From NCBI GenBank assembly GCA_019136325.1, contig JAGVUJ010000184.1, forward strand, positions 1 through 7,740: 7,740 nt of DNA. Direction: 5' to 3'. The DNA comes from Deltaproteobacteria bacterium. Lineage in GTDB: Bacteria; Desulfobacterota; Syntrophia; Syntrophales; Smithellaceae. Made by a program: the position numbers and the translations under genes. This document shows, piece after piece, positions 1 through 6,843 of the stretch; the first letter of the stretch is position 1; each line of letters begins with the position of its first letter. The notes below the pieces were generated by a model that saw only the letters and a list, made by a program, of their open reading frames with translations, had not been told where the DNA came from and did not search any database.

Positions 1-204
1 GCGACTCATTTTCAACAAGCCGTATTCTTTGTTTTGATAATCAATTTTGTAAGACATTCGGGTGCCTTGAGTGACGGCGGCCGAAAACATCTTGTCGTAA
101 TTGTTGATATAGACTTGTTGGTCAAATTTGACGGGATTTCTCACGATCTGGGCACATGAAAACAAAAGAAACACTGTCAGCAATAAAGAAAATTTTCTTG
201 TCAT
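1..204 (-). CDS. Predicted lipoprotein of unknown function (N-terminal 68 residues, runs off left edge)
   Basis: The reading frame opens with ATG at 204 and stays open for exactly 68 codons to the window edge, so the C-terminus is missing. The product starts MTRKFSLLLTVFLLFSCAQ: two basic residues, a hydrophobic core and a lipobox-like LFS-C, with Cys17 as the probable lipidated residue. This predicts SPase II processing and anchoring in the outer or inner membrane. An AGGAG sits about 10 bases upstream of the ATG, which supports this start; the other long frame here (antisense to nothing but overlapping) lacks a signal peptide. The mature part is polar, with several Tyr and Asn residues and no domain I recognise. 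It follows the adhesin-E-like gene by 47 bases with no terminator between, so the two are probably co-transcribed. The lipoprotein call is fairly sure; the function is unknown. Confidence 0.7.
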   Translation of the reverse strand, partial: MTRKFSLLLTVFLLFSCAQIVRNPVKFDQQVYINNYDKMFSAAVTQGTRMSYKIDYQNKEYGLLKMSR

Positions 205-251
205 AATGTTTCATCTCCTGCGCAAATTTAATCCTGAATGCGTTGACCTTC

Positions 252-743
252 TTAAAAAGGAATAGATGATCTTGCCTTTTGAGGGTTTGTTTTTGAAATA
301 TTGCCCCGGCCACAAACGATATTATTAAGTTTCTCCTCATTGGACCGGGGAATCATATCGCTCCATGCCGTAGCGTTTTTCGGCAGAGAAGCGATCAAGT
401 TGCCTCTTTTGTCATAAATGCCGCCGGAGGACATTCGATGTTTTTTATGATCGCAGTCCAATTCGGACCATTTCATTTCATAACTCAGTATGTAAGGGTT
501 TCCCGGCGATTTGCCCATTTTTTTAAGCAGAGAGAACCGATTTACTTTTCCTCTTTCATTATAGATTATTTTTGTCCTGACGTGAAAAATGTTTTTACCC
601 GACTTTTTGATATCGCTGTTGTTGTAATATTCTATACCGGATGCCGTTGAGCCCAGGGATATCCAGTCGCCCCCCCAGGCATGATCGAGCCGTAAAAACA
701 AGCCTGCTATAAGCATAATGACTGCGAGATGAAGCGTTTTCAT
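252..743 (-). CDS. Secreted protein, surface-adhesin E-like family
   Basis: This is a 163-residue exported protein. Residues 1-24 form a signal peptide (MKTLHLAVIMLIAGLFL core, probable cleavage near HAWGG). The mature protein follows the pattern of the surface-adhesin protein E-like domain: an opening W-x-x-L-G-S segment, then G-I-E-Y-Y-N-N-S-D-I (residues 36-45), a beta-rich middle, a central Y-E-M-K-W-S-E-L-D-C block with Cys97, and a closing W-S-D-M-I-P ... I-V-C block with Cys144. In this family the two conserved cysteines plausibly form a disulfide. The family is common as small periplasmic or surface proteins in proteobacteria, and most members have no known function; adhesion should not be assumed. 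GGAAG lies about 7 bases before the ATG, and an extended -10 promoter lies about 50 bases upstream. It is probably the first gene of a pair with the downstream lipoprotein. Family assignment is by eye from motif spacing. Confidence 0.7.
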   Translation of the reverse strand: MKTLHLAVIMLIAGLFLRLDHAWGGDWISLGSTASGIEYYNNSDIKKSGKNIFHVRTKIIYNERGKVNRFSLLKKMGKSPGNPYILSYEMKWSELDCDHKKHRMSSGGIYDKRGNLIASLPKNATAWSDMIPRSNEEKLNNIVCGRGNISKTNPQKARSSIPF

Positions 744-793
744 AAAGGATCTTCCGTAACGGTTCTGTCGAGCGTTTTCGATGATTTTGACAC

Positions 794-802
794 ATCATAG
801 CA
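794..802 (-). promoter_or_regulatory. Candidate extended -10 promoter for the adhesin-E-like gene
   Basis: On the minus strand the sequence reads TGCTATGAT: a TG-N extension followed by TATGAT, five of six matches to the sigma-70 -10 consensus. The -35 position, 17 bases further upstream, reads TTCCAA, which is poor, as is usual for extended -10 promoters. An AT-rich stretch lies between. Transcription would begin near 787, giving a leader of about 45 nt before the ATG at 743. This is a sequence match only. Confidence 0.4.
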
Positions 803-866
803 CTAATAATATTTTTTGGAAGAGGAAATTCCACCGCTCATTTATTAAGATACGAGGCAATCTTAT

Positions 867-896
867 CCGGCGCACCGGCCTTTCCCGGGCCGCCGG
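867..896. repeat. GC-rich imperfect inverted repeat between rlmN and the adhesin-E-like gene
   Basis: CCGGCG at 867-872 and CGCCGG at 891-896 are perfect reverse complements, and the inner bases can add further G-C pairs around a short pyrimidine-rich loop. The element lies 67 bases past the rlmN stop codon, so it could mark or protect the 3' end of the acn-icd-rlmN mRNA. No T-tract follows on either strand, so it is not a canonical intrinsic terminator. It could also be a REP-like intergenic palindrome. The rest of 744-962 holds the promoter above and no gene I can support. Confidence 0.4.
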
Positions 897-962
897 CGCA
901 TGGATAAATGTGATGAGGTGATAAAATGCTTTTCGGCAAGGGAAGCAGGACGAAAAGAAGAA

Positions 963-2009
963 TTAAACGCCGTGTGTTCCGCTTAATTGGCCGCAGGCCG
1001 CCAGAATATCGCTGCCACGACTTGCGCGGAGCATCGTTGTGTAATGACTTTCAATCAAGGTATTCTGGAAAGCTTCTACCGTTTCGGACGACGGCGATCT
1101 AAAATCCGTTCCCGGATATTCATTAAAAACAATCAGGTTTAGTTTACAACGCTGATCTTTTAATAAAGCGGCCAGTTTTTGGGCATCCCGCACGGAAGCA
1201 TTGACGCCGTCAATTAAAATATATTCGAACGTCAGCAATCGACGGCCGGGCATCGGATATTTCTTGCAGGCGTCCAGCAGGATGTCCAGGGGATATTTGT
1301 TATTAACCGGCATCAAACGGCTTCTGGTTTCATTGTCATGAGCGTTGAGTGATACGGCAAGATTGATGCATATATCCTGGCCCAGGCGGATGATTTGCGG
1401 AGCCAGTCCACAGGTGGAAACGGTTACTTTGCGGTTGGAAAAACCCATGCCGAAATCACAGATGAGATTTTTTATTGCCTTGACGACATTCTCATAATTG
1501 GCCAGCGGTTCGCCCATGCCCATCATCACGATGTTCTTGATTTCAGGACATTGGGGCAGATCATATTTCAGGGTCAACAGCTGGCCGACGATTTCCGACG
1601 GGTGCAGATTTCTTTTGAAACCCTGGCGAGCCGTCAGGCAGAACCGGCAATCCATGGCGCAGCCGGCCTGCGTGGATAGGCAGATGGTCCAGTTATTCTT
1701 ACCCGGAATGAGCACCGTCTCGATAAAAAGTCCGTCCTCCAGACGCAGCAGGGCTTTTTTTGTTCCGTCGCGGGCTTCCTGAACTTTGATCATTTGCGGA
1801 CGGTGGATGCGTGATATTTCCGAAAGCCGACTGCGGAAATCGCGGGAAAGAGTGGTCATTTTGTCAAAAGAAACGGCGCCTGTCTGGTAAATACATTTCC
1901 TGATCTGACGGGCGCGGAATTTTTCTTTCCCCAGCGAGGAAATGAAGGCTTCCGTTTCCTCCAGTGTGAAATCAAGCAGATTGGGAAGTTGATTTTCAGT
2001 GTAACGCAT
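963..2009 (-). CDS. rlmN: Dual-specificity 23S rRNA (adenine-2503-C2) / tRNA (adenine-37-C2) methyltransferase
   Basis: This 348-residue cytosolic radical-SAM enzyme belongs to the RlmN/Cfr family, which methylates C2 of A2503 in 23S rRNA and, in E. coli, of A37 in some tRNAs. It uses two SAM molecules and a 4Fe-4S cluster. The cluster motif is C-A-M-D-C-R-F-C (Cys117, Cys121, Cys124). The SAM-binding GMGEPL is at 164-169. The conserved Glu of FIETVLIP (Glu97) and the C-terminal R-G-S-D-I-L-A-A-C-G-Q-L, with the methyl-carrying Cys339, are both present. C2 rather than C8 methylation is inferred from overall similarity to RlmN: length, the N-terminal helical domain (roughly 10-90) and the RGSDI-CGQL ending. 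The ATG at 2009 overlaps the icd stop codon by one base (TAATG), and no good Shine-Dalgarno precedes it, so translation is probably coupled to icd. Length is typical. Confidence 0.96.
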   Translation of the reverse strand: MRYTENQLPNLLDFTLEETEAFISSLGKEKFRARQIRKCIYQTGAVSFDKMTTLSRDFRSRLSEISRIHRPQMIKVQEARDGTKKALLRLEDGLFIETVLIPGKNNWTICLSTQAGCAMDCRFCLTARQGFKRNLHPSEIVGQLLTLKYDLPQCPEIKNIVMMGMGEPLANYENVVKAIKNLICDFGMGFSNRKVTVSTCGLAPQIIRLGQDICINLAVSLNAHDNETRSRLMPVNNKYPLDILLDACKKYPMPGRRLLTFEYILIDGVNASVRDAQKLAALLKDQRCKLNLIVFNEYPGTDFRSPSSETVEAFQNTLIESHYTTMLRASRGSDILAACGQLSGTHGV

Positions 2010-3229
2010 TATCGAAGCTTTTCGTGTAACGTCGCGGCAATGGCGTCGATGAATCCTTCGGTGTTGACTTTTTTATTGGAAGCTTTTTTCTCGGCCAGCG
2101 CGAGCAGATCACCGGTCATGATTCCATGCTCAACCGTGGCAATGGCCGCTTCCTCCAACGTGTCGGCAAACCTCACGACTTTGGGTGTGCCGTCCATTTC
2201 ACCGCGCTTGCGAAGACCGCCGGTCCAAGCGAAGATAAGCGCCATCGAATTGCTGGATGTTTCTTCACCGTTTAAGTGTTTGTAGTAATGCTTTTGCACG
2301 GTGCCGTGGGCGGCTTCGTATTCGAACCAGCCGTTGGGTGAAACCAGCACGGATGTCATCATGGCGAGAGAGCCGCAGGCGGAAGCGACCATGTCCGACA
2401 TGACATCGCCGTCGTAATTTTTAAGCGCCCAGAGCATACCCCCTTCACTTTTCATAATCCGCGCAACGGCATCGTCGATCAGCGTGAAGAAATATTCGAT
2501 GCCCGCCTCATGGAATTTTCCCTGCCAGTTCTTTTCAAATTCCCGCTGGAAGATTTCGCGGAAGCCGGCGTCGTATATTTTTGAAATCGTATCCTTCGTT
2601 GAAAACCATAAATCAATTTTTTCGCTCAAAGCATAAGCAAAACACGCCCGGGCAAAGCTCAATATGGATTGCTCCAGATTATAATTAACCTGCGCAATTC
2701 CTTTGCCGGGGAAATTAAAAACCGGCACGCTGATGGTCTTGCTGCCATCCTGAGGCGTATAAACCAGTTCAAGCTTCCCTTCCGCGGGAACGGCAAATTC
2801 CGCATTGCTGTAAACATCGCCGTAAGCGTGACGGCCGATAATGATCGGTTTCTTCCAGGAGGAAACATTCGGCTTGATATTATTGACCAAAATGGGTTTC
2901 CGGAAAACCGTGCCGTCGAGCATGGCGCGGATGGTGCCGTTCGGGCTTTTCCAGGCTTTTTTGAGATTGTATTCTTTAACCCGGTCTTCATTGGGCGTAA
3001 TGGTGGCGCACTTGATTCCGACGCCGTATTTCATGATCGCCTTGGCTGAATCCACGGTTACTTTATCATCCGTGTCATCGCGATGTTTGACGTGCAGATC
3101 GTAATAATCGATCGTCATATCCAGATAGGGGCGGAGGAGTTTATCCTTCACCATCCGCCACATGACCCGCGTCATTTCATCGCCATCCATTTCGACGACA
3201 GTCGTTTTAACTTTAATTTTTTTTGTCAT
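2009..3229 (-). CDS. icd: Isocitrate dehydrogenase, type II (eukaryotic-like homodimeric, probably NADP-dependent)
   Basis: This 406-residue cytosolic enzyme oxidatively decarboxylates isocitrate to 2-oxoglutarate. It closely follows the subfamily II enzymes (human IDH1/IDH2, Thermotoga) rather than E. coli Icd: [11 protein letters not shown] near the N-terminus, [12 protein letters not shown] (73-84), KSPNGTIR (94-101) and [10 protein letters not shown] with Arg133 matching human Arg132. The metal-binding Asp252, Asp275 and Asp279 sit in LIDDAV and NYDGDVMSD. The NADP loop reads [11 protein letters not shown] (305-315): Lys313 replaces the Arg that contacts the 2'-phosphate in human IDH1 (Arg314), while the neighbouring His314 and Lys260 remain. 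NADP preference is therefore likely but not certain. The gene starts 27 bases after acn; the Shine-Dalgarno is weak (an AAAAGGG lies about 17 bases upstream, too far), but the N-terminus aligns well with the family. Its stop overlaps the rlmN start. Confidence 0.96.
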   Translation of the reverse strand: MTKKIKVKTTVVEMDGDEMTRVMWRMVKDKLLRPYLDMTIDYYDLHVKHRDDTDDKVTVDSAKAIMKYGVGIKCATITPNEDRVKEYNLKKAWKSPNGTIRAMLDGTVFRKPILVNNIKPNVSSWKKPIIIGRHAYGDVYSNAEFAVPAEGKLELVYTPQDGSKTISVPVFNFPGKGIAQVNYNLEQSILSFARACFAYALSEKIDLWFSTKDTISKIYDAGFREIFQREFEKNWQGKFHEAGIEYFFTLIDDAVARIMKSEGGMLWALKNYDGDVMSDMVASACGSLAMMTSVLVSPNGWFEYEAAHGTVQKHYYKHLNGEETSSNSMALIFAWTGGLRKRGEMDGTPKVVRFADTLEEAAIATVEHGIMTGDLLALAEKKASNKKVNTEGFIDAIAATLHEKLR

Positions 3230-3256
3230 AAAGAAACTGAATATTCCCTTTTCTGG

Positions 3257-5191
3257 TTATTTTGTGTTGCTGATGTTGAGTGCCCCTCCGGCCAGAATGA
3301 TCTGCTTCTGTCTTTCGGACAAAGTGCAGATGACATAAAAAGCGGTGCCTTTGGTCTTGTTTCTCATCATGAACTTTCCGTTTTCGGCGATGATTCTTTT
3401 TGTCTCGGTGATTTCCAGCAAATCCTCCTGATCAATATAATCGTAATCGCTTTCAGTGCAAAATGTTAAGGGCAGTATGCCGAAGTTGATCAGGTTGGCC
3501 GCGTGAATTCTCTCGAAGGACTTGGCGATCACTGCGCGGACGCCCAGATACATCGGACACAGGGCGGCATGCTCTCGGGAAGAACCCTGTCCGTAGGAGT
3601 GACCGGCCACGATCATATTTTGTTTTCCGTCCTGTCTGATGGACATGGCGCGTTTGGCGAATGTCGGATCGACATTTTCAAACACAAATTCGGAATATTT
3701 CGGAATATTGGAACGGTATTTCATCCGCGCACCGGCGGGAATAATGTGGTCTGTGGTAATCTTATCGCCGACCTTAATGGTGACCGGCCCGTGCAGGGTA
3801 TCGGCAAGCTCCGGACTGCGGGGCAAAATGCCGATATTCGGACCGCGGATAACGTCGACGTCCTTCTTTTTTTTGTCCGGCCGCATTATCATCGAATCAT
3901 CGATAGTAAATTTTTTCGGAAGGGTGATTCGCGGATAACGCATTTTCAAATCCCGCGGATCGGTAAATTTACCGGTAATAACCGCCGCCGCGGCTGTTTC
4001 CGGACTGACCAGATAGACATTGGCATCCATGGTCCCGGACCGTCCCAGAAAGTTGCGGTTGGAGGTGCGCAGCGATACGGCGGCTGATTGAGGACTCTGG
4101 CTGTTGCCGATGCAGAAACCGCAGGCGTTTTCCATCAACCGTGCTCCGGAGGAGATCAAATCGGTCAGATAGCCGTTTTTCGACAATTCTTTCAGCACCT
4201 GCCTTGAACCCGGCGTCAGAATAAAACTTATTCCGGGGTGAACCGTCCTGCCCTTTAATATCTTGGCCACCGTAGCCAGATCCTTATAGGAAGAGTTGGT
4301 GCAACTTCCCAGGCAAACCTGGTTCACATCAATTTTCTTCATCTTTCTGACCGTGCTGATGTTATCCGGGCTGTGCGGTCCGGCCGTCAAGGGTTCAAGC
4401 TTAGATAAATCCATGTTGACGACTTTGGCGTACTTGGCGTCTTTATCCGGTTTTAATTCGATGAAATCCTTTTCTCTGCGCTGTGAACGAAGGAAAAGGT
4501 GCGTCATTTTGTCGCTGGGGAAAACAGATGTTGTTACGCCGCATTCGGCGCCCATGTTGGCAATGGTGGCCCGTTCGGGAACGGTTAACGACTCTACCCC
4601 TTTCCCGCCATATTCAAAGACCGTATTGACATTTCCTTTGGTGGTAAATAGTTCCAGCACTTTCAGAATAACATCCTTGGCGGAGACCCAGGGCTTGAGT
4701 TTTCCGGTCAGGTTTATTTTAATAACCGTCGGACAGATCAGATAAAAGGGTTTTCCCGCCATGGCCAGGGCGACATCCAGGCCTCCCGCGCCGATGGCGA
4801 TCATCGCCAGCGCTCCACAGGTGGGGGTGTGGCTGTCCGAACCGATCATGGTTTTCCCGGGTTTGCCGAATCGTTCCAGATGAACCTGATGACAAATGCC
4901 GTTTCCCGCCCGGGAAAAAACAATTCCGTATTTTTGGGCCACGCTTTGTAAATAAAGGTGATCGTCTGCGTTTTCGAAACCGATTTGAATGGTATTGTGA
5001 TCAACGTAACTGACGGACAACTCCGTTTTTACCCTGGCCACGTTCATGGATTCAAACTGCAGATACGCCATGGTGCCTGTGGCATCCTGAGTCAGAGTCT
5101 GGTCAATGCTAATGCCGATTTCTTCACCAGCCCTGAGGGTGCCGGAGACTAAATGTTTCGCCAGAATTTTTTCCACCAGGTTTTTTCCCAT
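3257..5191 (-). CDS. acn: Aconitate hydratase, compact Aquifex-type
   Basis: This 644-residue 4Fe-4S enzyme isomerises citrate and isocitrate via cis-aconitate. The cluster ligands are Cys297 in GSCTNS and Cys357 and Cys360 in CGFCIG. Other active-site blocks include GSDSHTPTCGALAM (117-130), RNFLGRSG (379-386), TTDHIIPAG (479-487), SYGQGSSREHAAL (532-544) and ERIHAANL (560-567). The order of swivel and core domains and the length of about 640 residues fit the shorter 'Aquifex type' aconitases, not the roughly 890-residue AcnA or the AcnB type. Homoaconitase and isopropylmalate isomerase are related, but the neighbouring icd strongly favours aconitase. I place the start at ATG 5191, preceded by AAGGA with 7-base spacing. 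An in-frame TTG at 5227 would add 12 residues but lacks a ribosome site and family support. It is the first gene of the acn-icd-rlmN operon, with a leader of about 130 nt. Confidence 0.95.
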   Translation of the reverse strand: MGKNLVEKILAKHLVSGTLRAGEEIGISIDQTLTQDATGTMAYLQFESMNVARVKTELSVSYVDHNTIQIGFENADDHLYLQSVAQKYGIVFSRAGNGICHQVHLERFGKPGKTMIGSDSHTPTCGALAMIAIGAGGLDVALAMAGKPFYLICPTVIKINLTGKLKPWVSAKDVILKVLELFTTKGNVNTVFEYGGKGVESLTVPERATIANMGAECGVTTSVFPSDKMTHLFLRSQRREKDFIELKPDKDAKYAKVVNMDLSKLEPLTAGPHSPDNISTVRKMKKIDVNQVCLGSCTNSSYKDLATVAKILKGRTVHPGISFILTPGSRQVLKELSKNGYLTDLISSGARLMENACGFCIGNSQSPQSAAVSLRTSNRNFLGRSGTMDANVYLVSPETAAAAVITGKFTDPRDLKMRYPRITLPKKFTIDDSMIMRPDKKKKDVDVIRGPNIGILPRSPELADTLHGPVTIKVGDKITTDHIIPAGARMKYRSNIPKYSEFVFENVDPTFAKRAMSIRQDGKQNMIVAGHSYGQGSSREHAALCPMYLGVRAVIAKSFERIHAANLINFGILPLTFCTESDYDYIDQEDLLEITETKRIIAENGKFMMRNKTKGTAFYVICTLSERQKQIILAGGALNISNTK

Positions 5192-5198
5192 TGTCCCG

Positions 5199-5203
5199 TC
5201 CTT
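5199..5203 (-). promoter_or_regulatory. Ribosome binding site that fixes the acn start
   Basis: AAGGA on the minus strand lies 7 bases before ATG 5191. It decides between this ATG and the in-frame TTG at 5227, which has no purine-rich site in front of it. Confidence 0.7.
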
Positions 5204-5228
5204 GAACAGAAAAGTTAATTTTATCAAC

Positions 5229-5262
5229 GGTATAAACTGAAAAATCTTGCGGCGTTTATACC
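5229..5262 (-). promoter_or_regulatory. Inverted repeat in the acn leader (hairpin or operator)
   Basis: GGTATAAAC at 5229-5237 and GTTTATACC at 5254-5262 are perfect 9-base reverse complements separated by 16 bases. The element lies in the predicted acn 5' leader, about 37 bases before the start codon and clear of the Shine-Dalgarno. It could form an RNA hairpin with a 16-nt loop, or be a dyad bound by a dimeric regulator downstream of the promoter. On the transcript strand a GGAGGG immediately overlaps the first arm, yet no start codon follows at normal spacing. No known riboswitch class is recognisable. Confidence 0.5.
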
Positions 5263-5348
5263 CTCCAGAATGCGGATGGTGAATGTTTGCCGATCTTTTT
5301 TAAACTGAATAAAGCATTTACGGCCGCGAACTTATATAATAAACTGAA
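5233..5348. repeat. Three direct copies of the nonamer TAAACTGAA in the acn promoter/leader
   Basis: Identical copies stand at 5233-5241, 5301-5309 and 5340-5348, all in the same orientation (TTCAGTTTA on the transcribed-gene strand). The third lies inside the predicted promoter spacer, the second just downstream of the predicted transcription start, and the first overlaps an arm of the leader inverted repeat. An eight-base version, AAACTGAA, recurs at 3234-3241 just before icd. Such placement fits binding sites for a regulator of the operon, but short AT-rich words can also recur by chance. Confidence 0.4.
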
Positions 5349-5359
5349 TCGATAATCAA
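5331..5359 (-). promoter_or_regulatory. Sigma-70-like promoter of the acn-icd-rlmN operon
   Basis: On the minus strand TTGATT (5354-5359) is followed after exactly 17 bases by TATAAG (5331-5336), matching four and five positions of the -35 and -10 consensus. Transcription would start near 5324, leaving a leader of about 133 nt. It lies just downstream of the terminator that ends the upstream hydrolase gene, which is where an independent operon promoter is expected. Confidence 0.5.
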
Positions 5360-5382
5360 CTGGCAAAAGGTAAGAAATTATA

Positions 5383-5427
5383 AAAAACAAAGGGCTTTGG
5401 AATATTTTCACAAAGCCCTTTGTTTTT
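5383..5427 (-). terminator. Intrinsic terminator after the LysM-NlpC/P60 gene
   Basis: AAAAACAAAGGGCTTTG (5383-5399) and its perfect reverse complement at 5411-5427 form a 17-bp stem around an 11-base loop. The core is CAAAGGGCTTTG, and runs of A and T at the ends supply a U-tract on either strand. It lies about 50 bases past the stop codon at 5479, so it terminates the minus-strand hydrolase transcript. Its symmetry means it could also stop plus-strand read-through. Confidence 0.9.
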
Positions 5428-5478
5428 ATGCACATAGGTATTTTAATGATTATATCACAACCGTTATTATCCGATGAT

Positions 5479-6459
5479 TCAGCCTCCCATGGGCAATTCT
5501 TTTATTCTGACGGCCCGCTGAAATCTTTCCTGATAAAAAGGATGGTCCATGCTGTCAATACGGACCCGTCTGCTTTTTGAAGACGCATGGATGAATTCGT
5601 TGTTGCCGATGTAAATTCCGACATGTCCGAAAGAGCGATTCGTATGAAAAAAGACCAGATCTCCTTCCACCAGTTCATCAATATCTACTTCAACGCCTAC
5701 TTTGGATTGATCGCGGGCGACACGCGGCAATTTGACATTAAAACTGCCGTAAACCTTCTGGACAAATGCGGAACAATCGATTCCTCTTCTGGAATTGCCG
5801 CCGAGTCTGTAAGGTGCACCCAGAAACCCGGTTGCCTTTTTAATCAATCTTTGCATTTCATTGGTGCTTTTCCATTTTCCCAGAAATTCATCCTGTCCGA
5901 AACTGAAAACATGGGAGAAGAAGCCTTCTTCTGCATCAAAGTCCTGCTCCACATCCGTATCATCATTGACGTCGGCGTTTTCCGTCGTATCTTCAATGAT
6001 ATTGTCATCCTGATTTTCAGAAGTCCCTGCTTTTTTATGGGGTGACGGCGTGGATTTAGCCAGAAGAATTTTCTGACCGGCCCTGATTGCCCTGGAATTA
6101 ACGTTGTTGTTCAGCGCCATTAATTTCTTTAACGGAATATGATTCCTTTCCGCGATTTTAGAAAGGGTGTCACCTCGTTTGACAATGTAATATGAAGAAG
6201 TATGCTTTGGGGAAGCAACGGATTTCGTTGTTCCTTTTTTCGCCTGGGCGATTTTCAAAACCTGATTGGTTTTAATGGTTGATTTTCGAAGATTGTTAGC
6301 TTGCTTGATTTCATTGACGCTAACGTTGAATTTTTTAGAAATGCTGTAAAGAGTGTCGCCGTTCCTTACTTTATAATGTGTTGCAAAAGCATTGACACTA
6401 AGACCGAACAACAAAAAAAGGACAAAGAGTCCTGAAAATACGAGAATCTGCCGTTTCAT
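5479..6459 (-). CDS. Secreted LysM-LysM-NlpC/P60 peptidoglycan endopeptidase
   Basis: This 326-residue exported cell-wall hydrolase is predicted to cut peptide stems of peptidoglycan, in this family usually near the D-Glu-to-diamino-acid bond. Residues 1-26 are a signal peptide (long hydrophobic core, cleavage probably after NAFA). Two LysM repeats, HYKVRNGDTLYSI... (28-71) and YYIVKRGDTLSKI... (90-133), bind glycan. A strongly acidic linker (148-179, 15 of 32 residues Asp or Glu) leads to the C-terminal NlpC/P60 domain (about 203-320). Its catalytic Cys229 lies in GIDCSAFV, His279 in FGHVGIYIG, and the third polar residue is probably His291 in FIHASS. All catalytic residues are intact. AAGGAGG lies 9 bases before the ATG, a strong site. 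It is a single-gene transcript: a terminator follows, and mtgA is divergent. It resembles Spr/MepS-like enzymes with added LysM domains; the exact cleavage site cannot be told from sequence. Confidence 0.93.
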   Translation of the reverse strand: MKRQILVFSGLFVLFLLFGLSVNAFATHYKVRNGDTLYSISKKFNVSVNEIKQANNLRKSTIKTNQVLKIAQAKKGTTKSVASPKHTSSYYIVKRGDTLSKIAERNHIPLKKLMALNNNVNSRAIRAGQKILLAKSTPSPHKKAGTSENQDDNIIEDTTENADVNDDTDVEQDFDAEEGFFSHVFSFGQDEFLGKWKSTNEMQRLIKKATGFLGAPYRLGGNSRRGIDCSAFVQKVYGSFNVKLPRVARDQSKVGVEVDIDELVEGDLVFFHTNRSFGHVGIYIGNNEFIHASSKSRRVRIDSMDHPFYQERFQRAVRIKELPMGG

Positions 6460-6632
6460 AATGAAATGCCTCCTTTTGTATGGGGGGTATTATCCTATTA
6501 ACGGTGTACATATTTCGATTTAATATCATTTTTTTAACCGAAAAACTTGTAACGTGTTGTTTTGCACACCTGCCGCGTACGTTGATAAAAATACACGACG
6601 AACCACATATTGGCGAAATACTTACTAAAAAA

Positions 6633-6672
6633 AACACCCTCTGTCAAATTTATTTTGCGGGAAACGGGTGTT
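6633..6672. repeat. Inverted repeat AACACCC / GGGTGTT in the divergent region
   Basis: AACACCC at 6633-6639 and GGGTGTT at 6666-6672 are perfect 7-base reverse complements with a 26-base spacer. A run of A precedes the left arm. It could be a weak structured element or a spaced operator. The long spacer makes a terminator unlikely. Confidence 0.25.
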
Positions 6673-6685
6673 ATTTAAGAGAAAG

Positions 6686-6712
6686 TAATTAAATTTACTT
6701 GATTTTTAATTA
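6686..6712. repeat. AT-rich dyad TAATTAAA / TTTAATTA upstream of mtgA
   Basis: TAATTAAA at 6686-6693 and TTTAATTA at 6705-6712 are perfect 8-base reverse complements with an 11-base spacer, about 130 bases before mtgA. It looks like an operator dyad or an UP-element-like tract, but in such AT-rich sequence chance dyads are fairly likely. Confidence 0.3.
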
Positions 6713-6843
6713 TAAATGTCTGCTGTTGCCCGGGTAAATTATTATTGGATTTTATGTTAATTTTCGGTTATGGCAGTGCCTGCCTGAACGGATTTTAAGT
6801 TTGTTTATAAATGTTCATGCCATAAAAATTTAAAAGGATTGTT

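Larger units (their letters stand above)
6460..6843. other. AT-rich divergent intergenic region between the hydrolase gene and mtgA
   Basis: These 384 bases contain no credible gene; open frames here lack ribosome sites and coding character. The region must carry the start signals for both flanking genes. I cannot assign a confident -35/-10 pair for either. The best minus-strand candidate is GATAAT in the run before the hydrolase Shine-Dalgarno, and the best plus-strand candidate is TATAAA at 6806-6811, both with poor -35 boxes. AAGGA at 6834-6838 is the mtgA ribosome site. Two larger dyads and a small one (GGCAG-TGC-CTGCC at 6772-6784) also lie here. Confidence 0.6.

Noticed and set aside
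926..1102. Plus-strand ORF of 58 codons with an apparent GAGGTG ribosome site before its ATG
   Set aside because: Most of it is antisense to the well-supported 3' end of rlmN, its product is a basic composition artefact without a recognisable motif, and no promoter is evident.
3503..4087. Plus-strand ORF of 194 codons
   Set aside because: It lies wholly antisense to the conserved C-terminal half of aconitase and is best explained as a codon-bias shadow.
5192..5227. Upstream in-frame TTG start adding 12 residues to aconitase
   Set aside because: No Shine-Dalgarno precedes the TTG, whereas ATG 5191 has AAGGA at good spacing and gives the N-terminus expected for the family.
5229..5262. Iron-responsive-element-like hairpin in the aconitase leader
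   Set aside because: The inverted repeat has a 16-base loop with no CAGUGN hexaloop and no bulged C at the proper distance, so it does not resemble an IRE.
6480..6692. Plus-strand ORF of 70 codons in the divergent intergenic region
   Set aside because: It has no plausible ribosome site, its composition follows the AT-rich background, and no family features are visible.
6771..6786. Possible sigma-54 promoter (TGGCAG...GCC) upstream of mtgA
   Set aside because: The -24-like element is present, but the required GC of the -12 element is not at the correct spacing; the sequence is better described as a short dyad.
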